Source: Marinomonas rhizomae (lineage in GTDB: Bacteria; Pseudomonadota; Gammaproteobacteria; Pseudomonadales; Marinomonadaceae). From it: a stretch of DNA of 64,000 nucleotides. A program made the translations under genes and the position numbers. The notes beneath the pieces were generated by a model. That model made no database searches. It was not told the DNA's origin and was given only the letters and a program-made list of their open reading frames with translations. Below, piece after piece: positions 9,031-17,246 of this stretch. Location: contig NZ_CP073343.1 in the NCBI RefSeq assembly GCF_024397855.1, positions 186,001 through 250,000 on the forward strand, written 5' to 3'. Position 1 is the first letter of the stretch. Every line of letters begins with the position of its first letter.

Positions 9031-10011
9031 GTGTCGGTGATAACTAAGATTCAAGTTTATTTTATTATGATGCCGAATAGTGTTTTGCTGGATACGATTG
9101 GCCCTGCGGAGGCCTTTCAATATGCAAATCGCTTTGCTGCTGGAGCTGAATCTTTGAACCAGAGACAATTTGAATTGCATTTTGTTGGTCCTGAAGTAAA
9201 GGTCGAAAATACCTTGGGGTTAAATATTCAAGTTGAACCACTACCTGATGTTATAGCGGTGAATAGTTGGGTTGTTAGTACTGGACTGGCGGGTGATCTA
9301 ATTGATTTAGATACGCCTGCTATGGAAGCAACGATAGGTTGGCTGGCTCAACAGGCAAATTATATTGGTCGCTATATTAGTATTTGTGCGGGGACTTTAT
9401 TATTTGCAAAAGCTGGGCTTTTAGCGGGTCGAGCCTGTACGACTCACCATATGCATATAGACGAACTCCAAGAGGCAGCGCCTAGCGCTAAAGTGCTTGC
9501 TAATCGATTGTTTACCGTAGATGGTGATTTTTATAGCAGTGCTGGTGTGACGGCTGGTATTGATTTGGCTTTGTATCTTATACAAAAGGAGTTTGGAGCG
9601 AATTGTGCGAGTCAGGTGGCGCGCCACATGGTGCTGTTCTCGCGTCGTGGTCCGAATGATCCTAGCCAATCTCCGTGGTTAGAAAACCGCAATCATTTTC
9701 ACCAAAGTGTGCATCGGGTACAAGATGCCATTCAGGTTGATCCTGCTCGGAATTGGTCACTGGAAAGCTTGGCCGACATTGCTCAATGCAGTCCGCGTCA
9801 TCTCGTGCGCTTGTTTAAAGAAAGTGCTGGCCTGACAACACGTGAATATATTCATAAACTTCGTCTGACTTTAGCGATGCAATTTTTGCAAAGTACGTCT
9901 TTGCCAATAGAAGACGTGGCTGAGCGTTGTGGTTTTGATGATCCGAGACAGTTTCGTCGACTTTGGGCGAGACAACATTCGTTCCCTCCTTCTTATTATC
10001 GAGCGAAATAA
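9031..10011 (+). CDS. GlxA family AraC-type transcriptional regulator
   Basis: 326 residues. Residues ~1-190 form a DJ-1/PfpI-like (class I amidotransferase-like) domain with the elbow cysteine in SICAGTLLF. Residues ~215-326 hold the two helix-turn-helix motifs of the AraC family (LADIAQCSPRHLVRLF and IEDVAERCGFDDPRQFRRLW). Regulators of this type often sense small amines or amino acids and activate nearby genes. The start is a GTG at 9031 with AAAGGGG in front. One base separates it from the EamA stop, which suggests that it controls that exporter. Confidence 0.9.
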   Translation: MSVITKIQVYFIMMPNSVLLDTIGPAEAFQYANRFAAGAESLNQRQFELHFVGPEVKVENTLGLNIQVEPLPDVIAVNSWVVSTGLAGDLIDLDTPAMEATIGWLAQQANYIGRYISICAGTLLFAKAGLLAGRACTTHHMHIDELQEAAPSAKVLANRLFTVDGDFYSSAGVTAGIDLALYLIQKEFGANCASQVARHMVLFSRRGPNDPSQSPWLENRNHFHQSVHRVQDAIQVDPARNWSLESLADIAQCSPRHLVRLFKESAGLTTREYIHKLRLTLAMQFLQSTSLPIEDVAERCGFDDPRQFRRLWARQHSFPPSYYRAK

Positions 10012-10154
10012 ACTAAAAATATCATTGGACCGGAAAACTGGAAAAAGATGTTTGATGTAGGCATTTACAGAGAACTTTTAAGTGGTACATAGTTATTTAG
10101 TAAAATTGAACGTCTCTACGTGTTTCATTGTAGGATTAAATATATGCGAATATG

Positions 10155-10198
10155 AAATAGAGAGTTATCATTATTAAAATGGATAACTCTCTATTTTT
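10155..10198 (+). terminator. intrinsic terminator
   Basis: A 15-bp perfect stem (AAATAGAGAGTTATC at 10155-10169, complement at 10182-10196) is followed by T residues, downstream of the GlxA-type regulator. A second hairpin (GTCCAATAA/TTATTGGAC, 10234-10255) lies just before the convergent lactonase gene and may serve the opposite strand. Confidence 0.8.
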
Positions 10199-10260
10199 AA
10201 ATCACAACAAGTTCATACTAATGCATATTATTGGTCCAATAATAACTTATTGGACGATTT

Positions 10261-11070
10261 TTATGATAAGCTTGCCAACGTCTCGGCTGTTATTTGACGA
10301 ATACTGCCATCAGTTAGTGATTTTGATTGCTTCGGATCGTGTCCATATAAAAGAAATGCCCCTTTTGCTTTTAACTTTTTGAACAAGTCGAAGTTATTCA
10401 GCATAGCTTGGGCGTCATTCACAACCATCGCATCGGGTAAGGTCATTTTTTCAAGAGAAGCTTTTAAATAACAAGCGTCCGCTGCGATAACTACTTCTTT
10501 TCCATCCACTTTTACTTTAAGGGATTGGTGCCCTGGTGTGTGTCCGTAGCTTGGGATTAAAACGACAGAGCCATCACCAAATAAATCATGTTCACCGTCT
10601 ATTTCTAGACGGTCATGGCCTAAATCATAATGTCGTGGCACATAGATACCTTTTTCTATGTTTTCTTCATCCTTGGCTGCTTCCCATTCTCGTTTTTGTA
10701 TAACGATACGTGCATTTGGGACACAAGCATTACCGCCACAATGATCGAAATGTAGATGGGAGTTAATTACATAATTGATTTTTAATGGATCTACGCCGAA
10801 GGCTTCTAAACGCTTCGCTACGTCTTCGCCAGGAACAAAATCTACCGTTGTTAATTCTGCAAATCCACCTAATGCATTTTTGACGACATGCTCATCTTCA
10901 GACTGAAGGGGGAGTTCTAGACCTGTATCAAATAATACCGTTCCTTTAGGATGCTCAATTAAATAACAAGGTATTGGAATCGCTAAGTTGCCTGTTTCTC
11001 CTGCCATAAAGAAACCATAAGGCATTGTAATCCAACCACATGTCATAGCGTATAACTTTAATTCTTCCAT
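10261..11070 (-). CDS. blcC: AttM/BlcC-type lactonase (metallo-beta-lactamase fold)
   Basis: 269 residues with the dinuclear zinc motif HLHFDH (H105, H107, D109, H110), then SYGHTPGH, IAADACY and YGHD supplying the remaining ligands. This is the AiiA/AttM lactonase group, which opens N-acyl homoserine lactones or gamma-butyrolactone. It is the third gene after a succinate-semialdehyde dehydrogenase and an iron alcohol dehydrogenase, the same gene set and order as Agrobacterium blcABC (attKLM). That makes gamma-butyrolactone to gamma-hydroxybutyrate the likely reaction. The 223-base AT-rich gap before it could carry its own promoter. AHL degradation as a side activity cannot be excluded. Confidence 0.85.
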   Translation of the reverse strand: MEELKLYAMTCGWITMPYGFFMAGETGNLAIPIPCYLIEHPKGTVLFDTGLELPLQSEDEHVVKNALGGFAELTTVDFVPGEDVAKRLEAFGVDPLKINYVINSHLHFDHCGGNACVPNARIVIQKREWEAAKDEENIEKGIYVPRHYDLGHDRLEIDGEHDLFGDGSVVLIPSYGHTPGHQSLKVKVDGKEVVIAADACYLKASLEKMTLPDAMVVNDAQAMLNNFDLFKKLKAKGAFLLYGHDPKQSKSLTDGSIRQITAETLASLS

Positions 11071-11293
11071 TTTAAAAAACCTTTTGTAATTATATTTTTT
11101 TAATACTGAAGATTATAAATAAAAGTGACTAATAAGCTTTAAGTCAGATATCTTTTATGTATAAACAAATTTTCATTTATATAAATGAGTAGTTTAGCTC
11201 ATAATATTTCTCCTTTTCAGAGGTTTCTAATCTCGTTTTGTTGAAATTTTTAAGAAGTATTGCTATTACCCCTTGGTTTAATCATTTTTAGAA

Positions 11294-12460
11294 TCAGAAA
11301 GCTGCTTGATACAAAGCCAATGCATCTTCTTCAGTTACGGGAACAGGGTTGTTGCCTAACAGGCGAGTTTGTAACATGGCGTCTTTGGCAAGTGTTGGTA
11401 GGCTTTCTTCGGTGACACCAACATCTTGAAGACGCTGCGGTGCACCAGATTCGTTCATCAATTTTTGCATGAAATCGACGAATTTCGCTGAGCGTATTTC
11501 CATCTCTTCATCTGAATAACCCAGAACGACATCGGCGAGTTCCGCATACAATGGCGCAGCAACTGCCATGTTGTAGCGTAAGACTGGACCAAGCATGAGA
11601 GCGTTCGTTAAGCCATGAGGTAGGTGATAATGACCACCTAATGGATAAGCGAGGGCATGTACCGCTGCCACTGGGCTATTAGAGAAGGCTTGGCCTGCTA
11701 AATTTGCACCCAACAACATAGCTTCACGGGCCGTGCGGTTTTTCCCATCTTGGCAAGCGGTGACTAGGTTTTTGCTCAAGAGGCGCAAGGCTTCTTTTGC
11801 CAATGCATCAGATAAAGGATTTTTAAGATGAACCGAAGTGTAGGCTTCAATGGCATGAACCATGGCATCAATACCCGTTGCAGCAGTTGGTAGCGCCGGA
11901 AGGCCGACAGTTAATTCTGCATCTAACAGGACTCGATCTGCGTACAATTGCTGAGATACCACACCCATCTTAGTCGTTTCGCCTGTGGTAAGAATGGTGA
12001 TGTTGGTCACTTCCGAACCTGTGCCTGCCGTAGTAGGAACCTGTACCAATGGCGCTCTTGTGCCAGTGATTTTACCAATGCCGTACAGTTCAGAAAGTGG
12101 CTGTTCAGATGTCAGCATGACAGCAACCAATTTGGCGATGTCCATAGAAGACCCGCCACCCAAACCTAAAACGATATCGGTATGGCTTTGTTTACCTTGT
12201 TCGACACATTCCATTAGCACGTGTTCTGGTGGATCAGCGACTACATTGTCAAATACCGTTACCGTGAATCCGTGTTTTTTTAGTGAGTCTTTGGTTTGTT
12301 CCAATAGGCCACTTTCGTTCAAAAATTTGTCTGTTACGATTAATAAGTTACGTTCTTTGAACCACCCACTAAGTAATTCGCCAAGGCGCTTTGCGCCACC
12401 CCATTCAAGGTGCATGGAGCCGGGCGTATTAAAAGAAAAAGGTTTGATGCCGTCAGTCAT
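11294..12460 (-). CDS. blcB: iron-containing alcohol dehydrogenase, probable gamma-hydroxybutyrate dehydrogenase
   Basis: 388 residues of the group III alcohol dehydrogenase family. The nucleotide-binding loop is GLGGGSSMDIAK and the Fe-binding segments are GIDAMVHAIEAYTS (Asp and His) and LPHGLTNALML (His). Within this operon it would oxidise 4-hydroxybutyrate to succinic semialdehyde. I chose the ATG at 12460, which has GGAG six bases upstream, over an ATG-less extension of four residues. Only 27 bases separate it from the preceding dehydrogenase gene, so they share a transcript. The substrate assignment comes from gene context. Confidence 0.86.
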   Translation of the reverse strand: MTDGIKPFSFNTPGSMHLEWGGAKRLGELLSGWFKERNLLIVTDKFLNESGLLEQTKDSLKKHGFTVTVFDNVVADPPEHVLMECVEQGKQSHTDIVLGLGGGSSMDIAKLVAVMLTSEQPLSELYGIGKITGTRAPLVQVPTTAGTGSEVTNITILTTGETTKMGVVSQQLYADRVLLDAELTVGLPALPTAATGIDAMVHAIEAYTSVHLKNPLSDALAKEALRLLSKNLVTACQDGKNRTAREAMLLGANLAGQAFSNSPVAAVHALAYPLGGHYHLPHGLTNALMLGPVLRYNMAVAAPLYAELADVVLGYSDEEMEIRSAKFVDFMQKLMNESGAPQRLQDVGVTEESLPTLAKDAMLQTRLLGNNPVPVTEEDALALYQAAF

Positions 12461-12487
12461 AATGATCTCCAATTTACTGTTGTTGGC

Positions 12488-13927
12488 TTATAGGGCACTG
12501 CATACGTATTTCATTTCGAGATATTCTTCGATGCCATACTTAGAGCCTTCGCGTCCAAGACCAGACTGTTTAACGCCACCAAAAGGGGCGACTTCGTTTG
12601 AAATCAATCCAGTGTTGTGACCGACCATGCCGTATTCCAGCGCTTCTGATACGCGAATCATGCGGCCGTGATCACGAGTGTAGAAGTAGGCAGCAAGGCC
12701 AAAAATCGTATCGTTTGCCATGGCGATGGCTTCTTCTTCGGTATCGAAAGCAAACAATGGCGCCATAGGTCCAAAGGTTTCTTCTTGTGCGACTTTCATG
12801 TCAGCAGTGACACCAGTTAAAATGGCTGGCTGTAAGAAAAGTCCACCCAAACGTTCGCCACCATAGACAAGTTTGGCGCCTTTGCTGACAGCGTCTTGGA
12901 TATGATCTTCTACTTTAGAGATGGCTTTTTCTTCGATCATTGGGCCAATGTCGGTGCCAGCTTCAACACCGTTACCTACTTTTAAGGCTTTGACTTTTTC
13001 GGTCAGTTTCGCGGTAAATTCTTCGTAAACACCGCGCTGAACCAAAATACGGTTTGCGCAAACACAGGTTTGTCCCGCGTTACGGTATTTAGAAGCCATT
13101 GCGCCTTCGACGGCTTTATCAAGATCCGCATCATTAAAGACGATAAAGGGCGCGTTGCCGCCAAGTTCCAAAGAGACTTTTTTGATAGTTTGTGCGCATT
13201 GCGCCATCAATAAACGACCGACTTCCGTTGATCCTGTGAAAGACAACTTGCTAACGACTTGGCTGTCGGTAAGAACCTTGCCTAGTTTGCTAGCAGAGCC
13301 CGTTATGACTTGAAAAACGCCAGCAGGAATACCGGCACGTTGTGCGAGTTCGCCAATGGCTAACGCAGTAAGCGGCGTTAAGTCCGCAGGACGAACGATC
13401 ATTGAGCATCCTGCAGCCAGTGCTGGCGCGGCTTTGCGTGTAATCATCGCGGCTGGAAAATTCCATGGCGTAATCGCTGCCGTAACACCGATCGGTTGAC
13501 GGATAACGGTCAGTCTTTGGTCTGTACGAGGTGCTGGAATCGTGTCGCCATAAATGCGTTTTGCTTCTTCAGCAAACCATTCAATGAAAGAGGCCGCGTA
13601 GCCAATTTCGCCTTTCGCTTCGGCTAGTGGTTTGCCTTGCTCTGAGGTCATCAAGAGGGCTAGGTCGTCTGTATTCTCGATCATTAGCTCAAACCAGCGT
13701 TTTAAAATCACTGAGCGTTCTTTGGCCGTTAGTGCTGCCCATTTTTTTTGTGCAATGCGAGAGGCTTCGATGACGGCAGGGATTTCCTCTGGGGAAAGGT
13801 GAGGGATTTCTGCGATGACTTCACCGGTCGCAGGGTTAGTGACAGGGTGTGTGGTTTTTTCTTTGGCTTCGACCCACTCGCCATTGACTAAGCAGCGGGT
13901 TTTTAGAAGTGACATATCCTGTAACAT
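12488..13927 (-). CDS. blcA: NAD(P)-dependent succinate-semialdehyde dehydrogenase
   Basis: 479 residues of the aldehyde dehydrogenase superfamily, GabD-like. The catalytic Glu is in VSLELGGNAPF (residue 254) and the catalytic Cys in GQTCVCANR (residue 288). It completes conversion of 4-hydroxybutyrate to succinate. The ATG at 13927 has AAAGGAG at ideal distance and lies about 55 bases behind the predicted sigma-54 start point, which rules out the longer frame from 13975. One oddity is that the cofactor-contacting Lys of the usual KPA..TP motif is Arg here (RPADLTP), which may alter the NAD/NADP preference. It is the first gene of the operon. Confidence 0.9.
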   Translation of the reverse strand: MLQDMSLLKTRCLVNGEWVEAKEKTTHPVTNPATGEVIAEIPHLSPEEIPAVIEASRIAQKKWAALTAKERSVILKRWFELMIENTDDLALLMTSEQGKPLAEAKGEIGYAASFIEWFAEEAKRIYGDTIPAPRTDQRLTVIRQPIGVTAAITPWNFPAAMITRKAAPALAAGCSMIVRPADLTPLTALAIGELAQRAGIPAGVFQVITGSASKLGKVLTDSQVVSKLSFTGSTEVGRLLMAQCAQTIKKVSLELGGNAPFIVFNDADLDKAVEGAMASKYRNAGQTCVCANRILVQRGVYEEFTAKLTEKVKALKVGNGVEAGTDIGPMIEEKAISKVEDHIQDAVSKGAKLVYGGERLGGLFLQPAILTGVTADMKVAQEETFGPMAPLFAFDTEEEAIAMANDTIFGLAAYFYTRDHGRMIRVSEALEYGMVGHNTGLISNEVAPFGGVKQSGLGREGSKYGIEEYLEMKYVCSAL

Positions 13928-13992
13928 TAGAATCTCCTTTATATTAGTTATCGTGGATTCATGTAAGAAGTGCATGACTTGAATTGTATTTT

Positions 13993-14008
13993 TGCAATCG
14001 GCATACCA
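13993..14008 (-). promoter_or_regulatory. sigma-54 (-24/-12) promoter of the butyrolactone operon
   Basis: Read on the minus strand, the sequence is TGGTATGCCGATTGCA. GG and GC have the exact spacing of the consensus TGGCACG-N4-TTGCA. It lies 66 bases before the succinate-semialdehyde dehydrogenase ATG and next to a gene for a sigma-54 activator. Confidence 0.75.
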
Positions 14009-14070
14009 AATATTAAGTTTTTATTAAGTGATTGATTTAAAAGATTTTTTATTTTTATCTATTAATTGGG

Positions 14071-14120
14071 TTGATGAAATTAATCATCAAGAATGTATAT
14101 TTGATGATTGATTTCATCAA
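14071..14120. promoter_or_regulatory. twin palindromic activator-binding sites (UAS)
   Basis: Two 20-bp sites, each of form TTGATGA-N6-TCATCAA, lie at 14071-14090 and 14101-14120. They are 30 bp centre to centre, about three helical turns. One is the reverse complement of the other with a single mismatch. They sit roughly 90-140 bases upstream of the predicted sigma-54 start point, the usual position for enhancer-binding protein sites, between the two divergent genes. Confidence 0.75.
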
Positions 14121-14257
14121 ACGACATGTGGCTCTCAAATAAAAATAGATGATTGGGCTGAAATACTTTCTAATACGCCAAGTAGCATGAAACGATTGCT
14201 CTTTAGCGGGGGGCGCGCGTTATGCTTAATAGTGAAAATTCGGGAGTAATGAAATAA

Positions 14258-15604
14258 GTGGTTTTTGACAAAAATTTACAGCGAGTTATCGATGCATTGA
14301 GTGATGGTGTTTATATAACCGATGGGAATGGTATAACCGTTACCATGAATAAAGCTTATGAAAGAATGACTGGATTATCAAAGCGTCACTTAATTGGTCT
14401 GCATATGTCTGAAGTTGTTAAGGCTGGTTATATTTCACGCTCGGTTTCGCTTGAAGTACTGAAAGAATTAAGTGCTGTTACCATTATTCAAACCATTGGG
14501 GATGACCATAAAATATTTGTGTCTGGAACCCCGATGTTTGATGAGCAAGGTCGCATTGAGTACGTTGTTACTACAGCAAGGGATATTACTGAGCTACTTA
14601 AAGCAAAACATAAAGAAGAGCAGCTAGACCAACTACTAAAGCTAAAAGAGCTCTACGGAACATCTGCCGTATCTGGGGATAATCAAGAGGCCTTTATCAT
14701 TAGCTCTAATACTAAGGCCTGTTATGATTTAGCCAAAAAAGTTGCTACCTCCAATGCCAAGATACTTATTCAAGGAGAAACGGGTACAGGTAAAACGCTA
14801 TTAGCGAATACTATTCACAAATATAGCAAAGTTAGCAATGGGCCATTTATTGAGCTTAATTGTGCGGCGATGCCAGAATCCTTACTGGAGGCTGAGCTTT
14901 TTGGATATATGCCGGGAGCTTTTACTGGGGCTTCAGCAAAAGGGCGCATTGGGCTATTGGAAGCGGCTAATAATGGCACTTTATTTTTGGATGAAATTGG
15001 TGATTTACCGCTTAGCCTGCAGGTAAAGTTACTTAAGGTAATTGCTGAAAATCGCTTTATCCCTGTTGGAGGAACTGATTTTAAAAGCGTGAACTTTCGT
15101 TTAATTTCTGCAACACATCATGACTTAAAAAAATTGGTTGATATTAAATTATTTAGAGAAGATCTACTTTATCGGTTAAATGTCGTGCCAATAACGCTCC
15201 CTCCATTACGCGATAGGAAGGATGAAATTGCTCCGCTACTTGAGCATTATATTCAACACTTTAATAGTGCGTATGAATTAGATTGTCATTGGAATCAAGA
15301 TGTCATTGAACAATTAAGTCATTATAACTGGCCAGGTAATATTCGAGAATTAATCAACCTAACTGAGAGATTAGTCGTTACCGCTGATCAGTCATTGATT
15401 ACGGTTGAGCAACTGCCTGCGGAATTTAAATTAAAAGCTCCTAGTAGTGAGAAGCGACTCCTAAAGTCACAGGTTGAGGCGTTAGAGCGGCACTTGATTG
15501 ATGAGGCGATAAAAGAGTGTGGCACAACTAGGTCAGCCGCTAATGTACTTGGTATTGACCAGTCAACGTTAGTAAAAAAACAAAAGCGTTGGCGTCAGGA
15601 TTAA
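14258..15604 (+). CDS. sigma-54-dependent PAS-domain transcriptional activator
   Basis: 448 residues with three domains. An N-terminal PAS sensor (about 5-115) is probably where a ligand is sensed. A central AAA+ domain has Walker A GETGTGKT, the sigma-54 contact loop GAFTGA and Walker B TLFLDEIGD. A C-terminal Fis-type helix-turn-helix has TRSAANVLGIDQSTLVKK. The GTG start at 14258 has GGGAG 11 bases upstream. It is divergent from the lactonase/dehydrogenase operon, whose promoter has a -24/-12 element and twin palindromes, so it is very likely its activator. Agrobacterium instead controls this pathway with the IclR-type BlcR. It lacks the phosphoryl receiver domain of two-component activators. 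Confidence 0.92.
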   Translation: MVFDKNLQRVIDALSDGVYITDGNGITVTMNKAYERMTGLSKRHLIGLHMSEVVKAGYISRSVSLEVLKELSAVTIIQTIGDDHKIFVSGTPMFDEQGRIEYVVTTARDITELLKAKHKEEQLDQLLKLKELYGTSAVSGDNQEAFIISSNTKACYDLAKKVATSNAKILIQGETGTGKTLLANTIHKYSKVSNGPFIELNCAAMPESLLEAELFGYMPGAFTGASAKGRIGLLEAANNGTLFLDEIGDLPLSLQVKLLKVIAENRFIPVGGTDFKSVNFRLISATHHDLKKLVDIKLFREDLLYRLNVVPITLPPLRDRKDEIAPLLEHYIQHFNSAYELDCHWNQDVIEQLSHYNWPGNIRELINLTERLVVTADQSLITVEQLPAEFKLKAPSSEKRLLKSQVEALERHLIDEAIKECGTTRSAANVLGIDQSTLVKKQKRWRQD

Positions 15605-15846
15605 CGGTGGAGTAAGGTCAAGCTGTCGTTTTTCAAGCACTTTATCCCTTCTAGTTACTGGCCTACCATTAAGGGCGTGAGCAATTATTTCTACTCCTAT
15701 GTACTCTCGAGTAAGAAAGTTACTTCATTGCTGTCTATACAAGTCTTTTATGCTTTAGAATAGCGGCCATAATTTGTCCGTCAGGTCAGCTTTTAAGTGC
15801 ATCTTTTTGGTCGATGGCTTAATTTTCATTCTAATAAGGAAGCGAG

Positions 15847-17058
15847 ATGCCAACAAACTCCTCTTTTCAATCACCAATCACTGAAGCAAAAACCCAATGG
15901 CTAAATGTGATTTTGCTCTGGGTTGCAGGTATTTCGGCGGCCATGCAGTTTGCCAAGTTTTCTGTGTCGTTTGATGGTTTGCTGGAGCATTACCAGATGG
16001 GCGCGACGTCAACGGGCGCGGCGCTTTCTGCAGTTGGTATTGCGGGGTTGGTGTTCGGTGTGTCGGCAGGCATGATCGCCAGTCGAGTTGGCTATTTGAA
16101 GGTGTTGGTTGGTGCGTTGTTGTTGGGCGGTGGTTTATCTTTGATCCAATCTACTCTGCCATCTTTTAATTTGTTATTTGTGACACGCATGTTGGAAGGC
16201 TTTTCTCAGTTAGGTGTGGTGGTGGCTGCGCCGACTTTGATTGCTAAGTTAAGCGCACCGCAACATAAGTCTTTGACCATGGGCATCTGGGGCACCTTCT
16301 TTGGTGTTGCTTTTGCGTTATGTGGCTGGGCGGGGAAAAATATTTTAGATCACTACGGCCTGCAAACGCTGTTTTTAAGTCATGGTGTGTTTATTACCAC
16401 GATTGGCGTGGTGCTTTTCTTTAAGCTAAGAAAGAACCCTGTATTGGATTTGGTCCCTGTGACAGAGATGCAAGACGGTTTTATTAGGCAAATGATCAAG
16501 ATTTATCAGAATCCTCGTGCTTTGCTGCCAAGCTGTGTGTTCTTGTTTTATACCTGCACTTTGGTGTCTGTATTGACCTACGTGCCTGGTTTGATTGGCG
16601 ATTCCACATTGCAGAAGCTAATGATGGTTGTGTTGCCACTCATTAGTACAGGCGGTACTTTTTTAGCGGGTGCTATTGCGCAATATCTCATGCGACCACA
16701 GCGTGTTGCTTTGATGGCGTATTGTGGTGTGGCGACTTGTGCTTGTTTGTTGTCTCTCATAAATGGTTCGCCAGAGTTGTTTTGCCTTGTGGTGGGTGTG
16801 ATGGTGTTGTTTCTAGGAATGGTGCCAGGCTCTGCTCTGGCTATGATTCCAACGCTGGCGCGCAACCCAAGTGAGCAAGCGCAAGGTTATGGCTTGCTGG
16901 CTCAGTTCGGTAACATTGGTGCGACCGTTGGACCGCCAAGCTTTGCCACAGCAATTGCTGTGTATGGCCTATCTGGTTTGATTTTTTTGGTGCTGTGCGT
17001 CTGTGCTTTTGGGGTGTTGTTCAGCCTGTTAGCTGGCCGTATTAAAGCCGTATTATAA
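15847..17058 (+). CDS. MFS transporter, unknown substrate
   Basis: 403 residues with about twelve predicted membrane helices and the compact shape of the CynX/NimT-like branch of the major facilitator superfamily. It has a short central loop (RKNPVLDLVPVTEMQDG). AAGGAAG precedes the ATG. It has no enzyme neighbour that would reveal a substrate: upstream lies the end of the sigma-54 activator 242 bases away, and downstream a fusion oxidoreductase starts 188 bases later after a weak hairpin. Confidence 0.8.
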   Translation: MPTNSSFQSPITEAKTQWLNVILLWVAGISAAMQFAKFSVSFDGLLEHYQMGATSTGAALSAVGIAGLVFGVSAGMIASRVGYLKVLVGALLLGGGLSLIQSTLPSFNLLFVTRMLEGFSQLGVVVAAPTLIAKLSAPQHKSLTMGIWGTFFGVAFALCGWAGKNILDHYGLQTLFLSHGVFITTIGVVLFFKLRKNPVLDLVPVTEMQDGFIRQMIKIYQNPRALLPSCVFLFYTCTLVSVLTYVPGLIGDSTLQKLMMVVLPLISTGGTFLAGAIAQYLMRPQRVALMAYCGVATCACLLSLINGSPELFCLVVGVMVLFLGMVPGSALAMIPTLARNPSEQAQGYGLLAQFGNIGATVGPPSFATAIAVYGLSGLIFLVLCVCAFGVLFSLLAGRIKAVL

Positions 17059-17077
17059 GTAACGATGCTTTTCTTTT

Positions 17078-17110
17078 GCCGCGTTTGAATCTGTCAGACG
17101 CGGCTCCATT
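17078..17110 (+). terminator. possible weak terminator of the MFS gene
   Basis: GCCGCGT (17078-17084) pairs with ACGCGGC (17098-17104) around a 13-base loop, followed only by a broken T stretch. Confidence 0.45.
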
Positions 17111-17246
17111 TTCTGCTCTCAGTTGATTATTAAAAAAATAATCCTTCTTGCTGTAATAATTCCAGTCTGTATTCTGTCTAACTACCATTAACGAATTGTT
17201 TAATTGTGTTTTCCCCGAGTCGCAAGGCTCTTTCGGAGTTTGACGA

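Noticed and set aside
10261..11070. Quorum-quenching AHL lactonase as the primary role of the lactonase gene
   Set aside because: The gene set and order match butyrolactone catabolism and no acyl homoserine lactone synthase or LuxR gene is in the window; AHL cleavage may be a side activity.
11985..12620. 211-codon plus-strand frame antisense to the alcohol and aldehyde dehydrogenase genes
   Set aside because: It lies wholly opposite two well-supported genes, has low-complexity Ser/Pro-rich composition and no start signal.
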